DNA of 7,442 nt from JBCBKZ01 sp039026975 (GCA_039026975.1 JBCCLI010000334.1:1-7442); one strand, 5' to 3'; positions 1 to 5,722 are shown, counted from the first letter of the stretch. Program-made: numbers and translations. The notes: generated by a model not told the origin, from the sequence alone.

Positions 1-131
1 AGCCTGACGGGGATCAGAAATATGAACAAATGATGCCTCAAAATGAGCTAGAAAGGTATCTTTACTTAGATCGGATTCCATTTTACCCTAAAATACCAAA
101 ATTAGTTCAGTATCTCGAATATTTATTGTGA
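1..131 (+). CDS. C-terminal end of an unidentified protein (5' end outside window)
   Basis: An open frame runs from the left edge (first full codon at base 3) to TGA at 129-131 and gives 42 residues rich in Tyr, Leu and Pro, ending in a hydrophobic Tyr/Leu stretch (QYLEYLL). The frame has no internal stop, and its end lies 19 nt from the stop codon of the convergent moxR gene, which fits normal compact gene packing. I recognise no motif and assign no function. The call rests on the open frame, protein-like composition and position. It could be a chance open frame, since 42 codons is short, but the stop placement makes a real gene end more likely. Confidence 0.55.
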   Translation, partial: PDGDQKYEQMMPQNELERYLYLDRIPFYPKIPKLVQYLEYLL

Positions 132-150
132 TTTACCCCTGCCATTTTTA

Positions 151-1149
151 TTAGATGGGCACATGCTGCAGGAGGGCAGCCACACATTGTTCCGTAGTAA
201 CTTCCTCAGCCTCAGCTTCAAAGTTCAAAATAACCCTATGTCCTAATACTTCCTGGGCTATGGCTTTTACATCCTCTGGCAACGCATAGGAGCGCCCTTC
301 CAGAAAGGCATGGGCCCTGGCCCCCAAATGGAGGGCCATGGTAGCCCTTGGGGAAGCCCCAAACTCTATATAATCAGCCAATTCTTGTAAGCCATATTGA
401 GAAGGGTTTCTACTAGCCAGCACTAGGTGAACGATGTAATCCTCTAGCTGCTCGGCTACCTGGATCTGGTCTATCAACTTCCGAATTTCCAGGATATCTT
501 CTTTGTGAAGAATAGGCTTCACACTTGGCAATTGCCCTGTGCGGGCCATCCTACGCATAATTTCCTTTTCCTCCTTGAAGTCAGGATATCCCACTTTTAC
601 CCTAAGCATAAATCTGTCAATCTGTGCTTCAGGAAGGGCGTAGGTACCTTCCTGGTCTATAGGGTTTTGGGTAGCCAGCACCAGGAAAGGCTCATCCAAA
701 GGAAAGGTACTGCCCCCAATAGAGACTTGTTTCTCCTGCATGGCTTCCAATAAGGCCGACTGCACTTTGGCAGGGGCACGATTAATTTCGTCTGCTAGAA
801 TAAGATGAGCGAAAACAGGTCCCTTTTTGATTTCAAAAGTTCCCTTAGCCTGATGGAAGATTTCTGTTCCTACCACATCAGCTGGTAGCATGTCGGGGGT
901 AAACTGAATCCGGCTGAAGTCTACAGCTAGGGTTTCCGCCAGCGTACGCACAGTCAGCGTCTTAGCTAAGCCCGGCACCCCTTCCAGCAGGATATGGCCA
1001 TTCGTAAATAATCCAATTAACAGACGGGACACCATCTGCTCCTGTCCTATGACTACCTTGCTCACCTCCTGTCGGACGGCCGCTATTTTACTGAACAAGG
1101 CCTCTCCGCCCAACCGCTCCAAGGTTACGGGTTTGTTTTGCATGCTCAT
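151..1149 (-). CDS. moxR: MoxR family AAA+ ATPase
   Basis: This is a cytoplasmic AAA+ ATPase of the MoxR class, which is known to act as a chaperone-like motor maturing or remodelling partner proteins, often VWA-domain proteins. The 332 residues match the family's usual length. Visible are Walker A GVPGLAKT (57-64), Walker B LILAD plus E121 (116-121), sensor 1 around N162 in ATQNP, the arginine-finger region EAQIDRF (R179) and sensor 2 GASPRA (R268), followed by the C-terminal lid. ATG at 1149 is used; a second in-frame ATG lies two codons downstream, and no Shine-Dalgarno sequence separates them. In Bacteroidota moxR usually starts an operon with DUF58 and VWA (BatA/BatB) genes. Here nothing follows: the next gene is convergent and ends 19 nt away. 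Partners must therefore be encoded elsewhere. Family assignment is near certain; the client is unknown. Confidence 0.96.
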   Translation of the reverse strand: MSMQNKPVTLERLGGEALFSKIAAVRQEVSKVVIGQEQMVSRLLIGLFTNGHILLEGVPGLAKTLTVRTLAETLAVDFSRIQFTPDMLPADVVGTEIFHQAKGTFEIKKGPVFAHLILADEINRAPAKVQSALLEAMQEKQVSIGGSTFPLDEPFLVLATQNPIDQEGTYALPEAQIDRFMLRVKVGYPDFKEEKEIMRRMARTGQLPSVKPILHKEDILEIRKLIDQIQVAEQLEDYIVHLVLASRNPSQYGLQELADYIEFGASPRATMALHLGARAHAFLEGRSYALPEDVKAIAQEVLGHRVILNFEAEAEEVTTEQCVAALLQHVPI

Positions 1150-1179
1150 GGAAGACTAACGCTTACGCTACCCCAAAAA

Positions 1180-1189
1180 ATACTAGTAT
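1180..1189. repeat. 10-bp perfect palindrome upstream of moxR
   Basis: ATACTAGTAT is a perfect 10-bp palindrome lying about 31-40 bp upstream of the moxR start, in the 211-bp spacer (1150-1360) between divergent moxR and the lipoprotein gene. The position would suit an operator, but a palindrome of this size is common by chance in AT-rich DNA. Apart from this and a possible promoter for the rightward gene, I see nothing else convincing in the spacer. Confidence 0.25.
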
Positions 1190-1310
1190 CTGAATGATTA
1201 AACGCTAAAGCCTGAGAAAAATGTAATTCCTGGATGAAAAAATCTCCTTTTTCTGGCTTTCAGATCAATCATAAATTGTAGATAAAGAAGGACTTGGGCA
1301 AGTTTATGCG

Positions 1311-1341
1311 TTGTGTATTCGCATTAATGGTGCTAAAATTG
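1311..1341 (+). promoter_or_regulatory. Possible Bacteroidota-type promoter for the lipoprotein-adenosyltransferase operon
   Basis: TTG at 1311-1313 and TAAAATTG at 1334-1341 are separated by 20 bp. The Bacteroidota consensus is TTTG/TTG, 19-21 bp, then TAnnTTTG, so the -7 element matches except at one position. Transcription would begin a few bases after 1341, giving a leader of only about 15 nt before the ATG at 1361. No Shine-Dalgarno sequence lies in that leader. This is a pattern match only. Confidence 0.35.
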
Positions 1342-1360
1342 TTTTTTTAAGTCCTTAAGC

Positions 1361-1894
1361 ATGAGAAGCCTAAATATCATATGCTGCTGTGGAATAGTCC
1401 TTTACCTGTTGATCACAGCTTGTGGCAGGGAAGAAAACGTCCGCTCCCAGCTGTTTGAAGATATTTTCATAGATCAGGAGTCCACCTTTAGGGGAACTAA
1501 CCTAGGAGATGATATTTCCGTTCCCAAACAAAATGAGCTGCCAAAAGTCCCTAAATACATAGATTCCCTGGGAATCGTCTATGAATATGCTCTTGAAGGA
1601 GGAGACAAACTATTCGTGGAATACTATAAAGATAAAAACGAGGAGGAGGAGGCCAATCTGGTAGCAGCCATCATTGCCAATGTGTACCTTAAAGATGAAA
1701 TTATTACCTCTCAATTATATAATGAAATCCAGTCTTATCTGAATTCCATTGAAGCATATGGCCTCTCAAGTGGTTCGTATGGAAATTACTCCTGGGAAAG
1801 TAGAACGGCCAATAACAACCGCATGGAAATATCCCTCAAACTCGATGATACCAAAAGGGGGATTACGTTAAACTTCATTGAGACAAGATACTGA
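1361..1894 (+). CDS. Predicted lipoprotein of unknown function
   Basis: The 177-residue product begins with a type II signal peptide: a hydrophobic stretch from about residue 5 to 18 and the lipobox I-T-A-C with the lipidated cysteine at position 21. It is therefore expected to be anchored in the inner or outer membrane. The signal segment is odd in holding three consecutive cysteines (8-10). The mature part is acidic and soluble, with a charged Lys/Glu run (about 90-97) and an alternating polar/hydrophobic C-terminus (MEISLKL, ITLNF) suggesting beta-strands. I recognise no family. The stop codon overlaps the start of the adenosyltransferase gene by one base (TGATG), so the two genes are almost certainly co-transcribed and translationally coupled. 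That link does not by itself reveal a B12-related role. ATG at 1361 is chosen because the signal peptide starts there. Confidence 0.88.
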   Translation: MRSLNIICCCGIVLYLLITACGREENVRSQLFEDIFIDQESTFRGTNLGDDISVPKQNELPKVPKYIDSLGIVYEYALEGGDKLFVEYYKDKNEEEEANLVAAIIANVYLKDEIITSQLYNEIQSYLNSIEAYGLSSGSYGNYSWESRTANNNRMEISLKLDDTKRGITLNFIETRY

Positions 1895-2439
1895 TGAAAA
1901 TATACACGGGAAAGGGAGATGAAGGCTACACCTCACTATTAGGAGGGAGCAGAGTTTCTAAAGACGATTTACAAATAGAAGCCTATGGAACAGTAGATGA
2001 ATTAAATAGCTGGATAGGGATGCTGGCAGTAGAACCTTTACTAGAGGGCTATAAGACACTTCTTCAGCGTATCCAACATCATTTATTTAATATTGGCTCT
2101 CTCCTTGCCCAGGGAAGTAAGTCAAACCTCATGAAGCTCCCCACCATAGGGAGTGAAGATATTCAGATGCTGGAGGACGCTATGGATGGGATGACCACCC
2201 AGCTACCTCCCCTCAAAAATTTTATTTTACCAGGATCAGGACCTGTAAATGCCAAGACCCATGTAGGGAGAACCGTTTGTAGGAGGGCAGAGAGAAGAGT
2301 GGTGGCTTTACATCAGTTTGAAGCGGTAGACTCTGAAACCATCATTTATCTGAATAGGCTCTCTGATTTTTTATTTGTCCTTGGGAGAATAGCTACCCTG
2401 CTGGCCGAAGAGGAAGAAGTAAAATGGTCGCCAGCTTAG
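1894..2439 (+). CDS. pduO: Cob(I)alamin adenosyltransferase, PduO/MMAB type
   Basis: This cytoplasmic enzyme transfers the 5'-deoxyadenosyl group of ATP to cob(I)alamin, making adenosylcobalamin for enzymes such as methylmalonyl-CoA mutase. The 181-residue length is typical of a stand-alone PduO-type protein, a family known to be trimeric. Diagnostic features are the N-terminal ATP-binding motif TGKGDEGYT (5-13), the YGTVDELNSWIG segment (31-42), FILPGSGP (110-117), the basic signature GRTVCRRAER (125-134) and YLNRLSDFLFVLGR (152-165). The family more often has PGG and LH where this protein has PGSG and TH, which is a minor variation. The ATG shares its A with the stop of the preceding lipoprotein gene, so translation is probably coupled. 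No other cobalamin genes are in the window and no B12 riboswitch is visible upstream of the operon. Confidence 0.96.
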   Translation: MKIYTGKGDEGYTSLLGGSRVSKDDLQIEAYGTVDELNSWIGMLAVEPLLEGYKTLLQRIQHHLFNIGSLLAQGSKSNLMKLPTIGSEDIQMLEDAMDGMTTQLPPLKNFILPGSGPVNAKTHVGRTVCRRAERRVVALHQFEAVDSETIIYLNRLSDFLFVLGRIATLLAEEEEVKWSPA

Positions 2440-2597
2440 CCTATGCTGAAATAGGTGATTCTCTAGAGAAATTTCTGGATAATAAGGTCTTGCAAACTTT
2501 TCTGTTAAAGAATAGGGATTCTATTGGCTGGATCGAGTTCCTTCCAGAAAGTAAAAGTGTTAAACATGGTTTTAGTCGAGGTAGAAAGAAATATTAG
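2424..2597 (+). CDS. Doubtful small ORF, 57 codons
   Basis: A 57-codon frame starts at ATG 2424, inside the last 16 bases of the adenosyltransferase gene in another frame, and ends at TAG 2595-2597, 26 bases into the 3' end of the convergent LysM gene. It fills nearly all of the otherwise empty 132-bp gap between those genes. The purine-rich GAGGAAGAAG upstream could serve as a ribosome-binding site but also encodes the Glu run of the upstream enzyme. The product (starting MVASLAYAEIGDS) has a plausible central amphipathic segment and a basic tail, with no recognised motif. It may be a third operon member or simply an open 3' untranslated region. Confidence 0.25.
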   Translation: MVASLAYAEIGDSLEKFLDNKVLQTFLLKNRDSIGWIEFLPESKSVKHGFSRGRKKY

Positions 2598-3525
2598 CTG
2601 CCTGCCTGGCAGATTGAATAAAAGCCCTTTGCATACCACGTGATAGTTCATTTACCCGCTCATTGATAAAGAAATCAAGCTCATGTAGCTGCACTACCCT
2701 GTCTTGATTCATATCAGCAGCCCCTTCCAGACCTTCACTGACTGCCTGCTTCAAGATCTGTGCGTACCAGGCATTATTTAACCTTCTCCTGTCTACATAA
2801 TCACTTCCAATAACCACAATATTTCTATCATAACGGAGATTCTGTACCCTTGACCTAACTGCTAGATCTCCCCAGGAATAATCAATTACAATAATCTTAG
2901 TACCGGGTAAATCAGAAATATAATTAAAGGCATCTTCCCTGAGAACATTTAGGTTTCCGGAAAGAGAAATAAAAATTAAATCTCTTGGCTGGCCTATCTC
3001 CATCAGCTGTTGGAGGTTCAAATAAAAAGACCTTTGACGCTGCGGACTGTTAATATGGTGAAAACTACTGTGCACACGCTGAAAGGTCCTCAGCTCTTGT
3101 TTAAACAGTACCTGAGCTAGCCGCGTCTCCAAGCTAGGGCTGGATCTGTTGATGTTGGGGCCTTGGTCGTAAGCAGGCTGCTGCGGATAAACCGGTTTAG
3201 AAGTAATAGGGAGATCCTCTACTGGCGGGGTGTAGGGCTGATTTCTGCCTTGGCTACCCTGCTGTTGGTAGCGTTGGGTAGGAGTAGGTTCAAGAGCGGC
3301 TACCCGTAATCTCTGTGAAGGAAAAATTTCATTATCCATGAGCCCATTTTGCTTCTTAAGGGCATCTACTGATAAGCCGTATTTCCGGGCAATACTATAT
3401 AGAGTTTCTCCTTTCTGAACCGTGTGGTATTGAGGCTGGTATTCTCTCCATTGATTTTCCTGAGCATGAACATACAGGAGAGAAGTAGTCCACAGTAAAA
3501 GGGCAGAAATGATAAGTCTTTTCAT
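2572..3525 (-). CDS. Secreted LysM protein with a degenerate caspase-like (peptidase C14) domain
   Basis: The 317-residue protein has a Sec signal peptide (cleavage likely after A21), one LysM domain (about 33-75, with HTVQKGETLYSIARKYG) for peptidoglycan binding, a Gln/Pro-rich linker (about 76-130) and a C-terminal domain (about 131-317). That domain follows the caspase fold of bacterial C14 proteins in order: strand DLIFISLSG (182-190) where active members have SGHG, helix plus LPGTKIIVIDYSWGD (206-220) where they have a DxCxSG motif, strand NIVVIGS (235-241), then GAADMNQDRVVQLHEL (268-283), matching the usual GxADxNxDGxVxxxEL, and NERVNELSRGMQ (288-299). Catalytic His is replaced (SGNL, 189-192) and catalytic Cys appears to be Ser (S217). 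The His-Cys loop is shortened and the first p20 strand appears absent. I infer a periplasmic, non-proteolytic binding or scaffold role. The LysM and signal calls are firm; the caspase relation is a motif reading by eye. Confidence 0.9.
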   Translation of the reverse strand: MKRLIISALLLWTTSLLYVHAQENQWREYQPQYHTVQKGETLYSIARKYGLSVDALKKQNGLMDNEIFPSQRLRVAALEPTPTQRYQQQGSQGRNQPYTPPVEDLPITSKPVYPQQPAYDQGPNINRSSPSLETRLAQVLFKQELRTFQRVHSSFHHINSPQRQRSFYLNLQQLMEIGQPRDLIFISLSGNLNVLREDAFNYISDLPGTKIIVIDYSWGDLAVRSRVQNLRYDRNIVVIGSDYVDRRRLNNAWYAQILKQAVSEGLEGAADMNQDRVVQLHELDFFINERVNELSRGMQRAFIQSARQAANISFYLD

Positions 3526-3570
3526 GGTTTGTAGGCTGATGGGTCTTGTGGATTACATCTGAAATGGAAA

Positions 3571-3590
3571 CGATTTGCCATGCCAAATCG
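3571..3590. promoter_or_regulatory. 20-bp inverted repeat, possible operator upstream of the LysM gene
   Basis: The perfect 7-bp arms CGATTTG and CAAATCG flank a 6-bp centre (CCATGC). The site lies 46-65 bp upstream of the LysM gene start (minus strand), in the spacer shared with the rightward mlaD region. Size, symmetry and location fit a binding site for a dimeric regulator, and the outer arms make chance less likely than for short palindromes. No regulator gene is in the window and I could not place a convincing promoter around it. Confidence 0.4.
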
Positions 3591-3648
3591 CATATTCTTC
3601 CAAATACGAAATAATAAAAACCGTAAGACCTGATGTAATAAAAAACTG

Positions 3649-3849
3649 GTGAATGTTTCTAATTTAGGGATAAAACAAGCTGTTTTCAACTTTAGGTTGA
3701 TTCAATTTTTAGAAAAATATACCAAATCCAAAATTAACATAGTAATAAACAAACAAGAGGTATTCATTACATTTCTCCAAGCACAAATACCAGACAGAAA
3801 GATAGGAGAACTAAGGTTTTTAATGCAGAAGGGGAAGCTGTACTTTTAG
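3649..3849 (+). CDS. Doubtful 66-codon ORF immediately upstream of mlaD
   Basis: The frame opens with GTG at 3649 (the only other in-frame ATG lies eight codons from the end) and stops at TAG 3847-3849. That leaves three bases before the mlaD ATG, and both frames are in register. The predicted product is Lys/Ile/Phe-rich with no signal peptide, no cysteine and no recognised motif. Its DNA is visibly more AT-rich than the neighbouring genes, and no Shine-Dalgarno sequence precedes the GTG. It could be a small gene coupled to mlaD, the decayed 3' end of a lost gene, or simply the mlaD leader. Without it, 327 bp (3526-3852) between the LysM gene and mlaD contain only the inverted repeat at 3571-3590. 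Confidence 0.3.
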   Translation: MNVSNLGIKQAVFNFRLIQFLEKYTKSKINIVINKQEVFITFLQAQIPDRKIGELRFLMQKGKLYF

Positions 3850-3852
3850 GAT

Positions 3853-4833
3853 ATGGATTCAAAAAGCTTCAGAGTAGGTCTTAGCGTACTAGCCGCCATT
3901 TTCATTGTCTACCTGTTTTTAAGCTGGACCCAGCAAAGACAGCTTTTTGGGACTCAGACCACTACCTATCACATCCAGTTTGACCAAATTGGCGGCTTAC
4001 TAGAAGGTGATCCAGTATTTATCAGAGGCTATGAAGTGGGAAAGGTAGCAGACATTCAGTTTACCCCTACCCAAATTTTAGTAGACATTCAAATCCAACA
4101 AGAGGCAGCATTAGCGGAGGATGCCTACGCAGAAATCATGATGAAGGACCTGATGGGATCTAAAGCCTTAAGCTTACACCCTGGGTCTGCTCACTCTCTC
4201 TTGAACCCTACCCAGATCATTCCTGGAAAAGGAGGCGCAGATTGGGGAAAACTAATGAATAGTGTAAATACCCTTGCCACCATCTTGGAAAAGGAGGATG
4301 TAAATGGATGGTTGATAAAAAGCGAAAAACTCTTAGATCAACTTATTCAAGGCACCCAATTACTAACTAGTGATACCCTTAGCTCCCTACTACTTTCTGT
4401 TACTAATACCAGTGATCAAGCGGGAAAGCTCCTTCAGCGGGCGCAAGAGAAACAGCTCGTGGATCAGGTAAGTAGCACGCTTACCCAAATAGAATCTCTT
4501 AGTACCCAAATAGATAGCCTTACCCAATCTCTGCTCCCCTTCACTAATGCCCTTAGCCCGGAATGGGTACAGGCTTCAGATAGCGTACTGTCCTCCATCA
4601 CGCCGCTACTAGCTCAAACTGAAAACTTACTATCTCAAGGAGAATCCTTCTTTCAGGCCCTTGAAAGGCAGCAGGGGCTACTTGGGAGAACTATCTACAA
4701 CAGAGAACTATCCAACCGCCTAGACTCTACACTTACCCTGTTTGAAGAGGTGCTGATCAGGCTGAAAGATGAACGTATACGCGTAGGTATAGCCTTGTCA
4801 AAAGAAAAAGAAGCTGCTAGCCAGAAACCTTAG
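3853..4833 (+). CDS. mlaD: MCE/MlaD family lipid-transport protein
   Basis: MlaD-family proteins are known to be inner-membrane-anchored, to form hexameric MCE-domain rings, and to carry phospholipids between the inner and outer membranes with an MlaE permease and MlaF ATPase. The 326 residues begin with one transmembrane anchor (about 8-24). The MCE domain (about 36-111) follows, with FDQIGGLLEGDPVFIRGYEVGKV (43-65) and the core segment KDLMGSKALSLHPGS (98-112). The remainder is a long helical region with repeated TQI(E/D)SL units near 205-228, probably coiled coil, which in this family forms the channel barrel. The C-terminus (LLGRTIYNRELSNRL, 276-290) resembles other Bacteroidota members. 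No mlaE or mlaF gene is adjacent, so partners are elsewhere. Its last 17 bp overlap the convergent ABC ATPase gene. ATG at 3853 places the membrane anchor correctly. Confidence 0.94.
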   Translation: MDSKSFRVGLSVLAAIFIVYLFLSWTQQRQLFGTQTTTYHIQFDQIGGLLEGDPVFIRGYEVGKVADIQFTPTQILVDIQIQQEAALAEDAYAEIMMKDLMGSKALSLHPGSAHSLLNPTQIIPGKGGADWGKLMNSVNTLATILEKEDVNGWLIKSEKLLDQLIQGTQLLTSDTLSSLLLSVTNTSDQAGKLLQRAQEKQLVDQVSSTLTQIESLSTQIDSLTQSLLPFTNALSPEWVQASDSVLSSITPLLAQTENLLSQGESFFQALERQQGLLGRTIYNRELSNRLDSTLTLFEEVLIRLKDERIRVGIALSKEKEAASQKP

Positions 4834-5512
4834 ACTCATCTGTCTGCACGTCTGAGGTAATTTTACCATCTACCAATCGTATGATTCGGTTTCCATATGT
4901 GGCATTCTTTTCAGAGTGTGTTACCTGTACAATAGTAATCCCTTCTGAGTTTAAGGCAGAGAATAACTCCATGATCTCAGCTCCCTGCTCAGTATGAAGA
5001 TTTCCTGTAGGCTCATCTGCCAGAATAATGGAAGGTTTTCCCACCACTGCCCTGGCTATCCCTACTAACTGCTGCTGACCACCGGATAACTGGTGGGGGA
5101 AAAGAGACTTTTTCTCATCCAGGTTAAATTTTACCAGCATCTGCTGGATGCGGTCTTTCCTTTCTCCTCTTCCCATTTTCCTGTAGAGTAAAGGCGTTTC
5201 AATATTCTCATACACCGTTAAATCATCTATTAGGTGATAAGCTTGAAAGACAAAGCCTATATGGTGTTTGTGGAGTTCCGTTTTTTCTTTCTCCCTAAGT
5301 TTATGAACTGCTTTCTCTTTAAAAAAGTAGGAACCTTCATTAGGCTGCTCTAATAAGCCTAAAATATTGAGTAGAGTGGATTTCCCAGCCCCACTGGGTC
5401 CCATAATGGTCACAAATTCTCCCTGCTGAATTTCCAGGTCTACCTTTTCCAGTATATAGGCTTTTTGGAAACCAGATCTAAAGGTTTTAGAGACGCCACT
5501 TAGTTTGATCAT
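4817..5512 (-). CDS. ABC transporter ATP-binding protein, MacB/LolD type
   Basis: This cytoplasmic nucleotide-binding subunit powers a membrane permease of the MacB/LolD/FtsX superfamily, known for lipoprotein release, macrolide or peptide efflux, or cell-envelope signalling. The 231-residue protein is full length. Visible are Walker A GPSGAGKST (38-46), the Q-loop glutamine (Q90), signature LSGGQ (142-146), Walker B ILADE (163-167) with the following PTGNLH, and switch histidine H199 in VTHSE. The stretch after the signature reads LSGGQQQLVGIARA rather than the common LSGGQQQRVAIARA, with Leu for Arg; I recall this as a subgroup feature in Bacteroidota, not damage. No permease gene adjoins it: upstream is a divergent barrel operon and downstream the convergent mlaD gene, whose end it overlaps by 17 bp. 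Pairing with that MlaD as an MlaF-like ATPase is unlikely from the MacB/LolD-like motifs. Substrate is unknown. Confidence 0.94.
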   Translation of the reverse strand: MIKLSGVSKTFRSGFQKAYILEKVDLEIQQGEFVTIMGPSGAGKSTLLNILGLLEQPNEGSYFFKEKAVHKLREKEKTELHKHHIGFVFQAYHLIDDLTVYENIETPLLYRKMGRGERKDRIQQMLVKFNLDEKKSLFPHQLSGGQQQLVGIARAVVGKPSIILADEPTGNLHTEQGAEIMELFSALNSEGITIVQVTHSEKNATYGNRIIRLVDGKITSDVQTDESKVSG

Positions 5513-5600
5513 AGTCTGAAGTGTGGGTTATTAGCTTAGTTAACATTCCAAGGAATATACCATTCTATAAGGAGCTGAGAGTCAAGCCTCCATTTACTTT

Positions 5601-5630
5601 CAAATAAATAGATGTATCAATAAGGAACAA
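5601..5630 (-). promoter_or_regulatory. Possible promoter of the ABC ATPase gene
   Basis: Read on the minus strand, TTG (plus positions 5628-5630) is followed after 19 bp by TTTATTTG (plus 5601-5608), which differs from the Bacteroidota -7 consensus TAnnTTTG at one position. The start codon of the ABC gene is about 90 bp downstream. The left arm of the 10-bp inverted repeat (5612-5621) lies between the two elements, a position where a bound repressor would block RNA polymerase. This is a pattern match only. Confidence 0.3.
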
Positions 5631-5652
5631 CTTCTGACCCAAATTGATACAT
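5612..5652. promoter_or_regulatory. Perfect 10-bp inverted repeat with 21-bp spacer in the divergent promoter region
   Basis: ATGTATCAAT (5612-5621) and ATTGATACAT (5643-5652) are exact reverse complements whose centres are 31 bp apart, close to three helical turns. They sit in the spacer between the divergent ABC ATPase gene and the barrel operon. Same-face spacing suits a pair of operator half-sites or a regulator bridging two sites. As RNA it would be a weak AT-rich stem, so a DNA site is more likely. Confidence 0.45.
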
Positions 5653-5663
5653 GAGAATATCAA

Positions 5664-5722
5664 ATTCCTTGCAACTCATTTAGGGTAAAGATGTCTTTTC
5701 ATCACACACGGTTGCAAGGAAT
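5664..5722 (+). promoter_or_regulatory. 12-bp stem-loop in the leader of the barrel operon
   Basis: ATTCCTTGCAAC (5664-5675) and GTTGCAAGGAAT (5711-5722) are perfect reverse complements with a 35-nt loop. The right arm ends 10 nt before the preferred ATG (5733). It contains AAGGA (5716-5720), the only Shine-Dalgarno-like sequence of this leader, which would be paired when the stem forms. The motif CAAGGAAT occurs a third time at 5549-5556. The element could control translation of the operon or be a spaced pair of protein-binding sites. If translation instead began at the upstream in-frame ATG (5691), the right arm would be coding. Confidence 0.45.

Noticed and set aside
505..753. 82-codon open frame on the + strand
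   Set aside because: It is fully antisense to moxR, has no plausible leader or motif, and its composition is explained by the moxR coding bias.
1214..1255. AGAAAAA / TTTTTCT complementary tracts in the moxR-lipoprotein spacer
   Set aside because: Low-complexity A/T runs pair by chance and have no flanking structure.
2440..2455. CCTAT/ATAGG hairpin directly after the adenosyltransferase stop
   Set aside because: Only five weak pairs and no T-tract; not enough for a terminator call.
2472..2550. 8-bp inverted repeat TTTCTGGA / TCCAGAAA after the adenosyltransferase gene
   Set aside because: The 63-nt loop and lack of a T-run make it a poor terminator, and 8-bp matches at this distance are expected by chance.
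2572..3525. Annotation as an active caspase-like protease or a peptidoglycan hydrolase
   Set aside because: The His and Cys positions are replaced, and no NlpC/P60, amidase or peptidase M23 motifs accompany the LysM domain.
3395..3586. 63-codon minus-strand frame overlapping the LysM gene start
   Set aside because: It overlaps the signal peptide and LysM coding region in another frame and has no motif; the LysM frame is clearly the real one.
3853..5512. mlaD plus ABC ATPase as an Mla transport operon (mlaF-mlaD)
   Set aside because: The genes are convergent, no MlaE permease is present, and the ATPase motifs look like the MacB/LolD group rather than MlaF.
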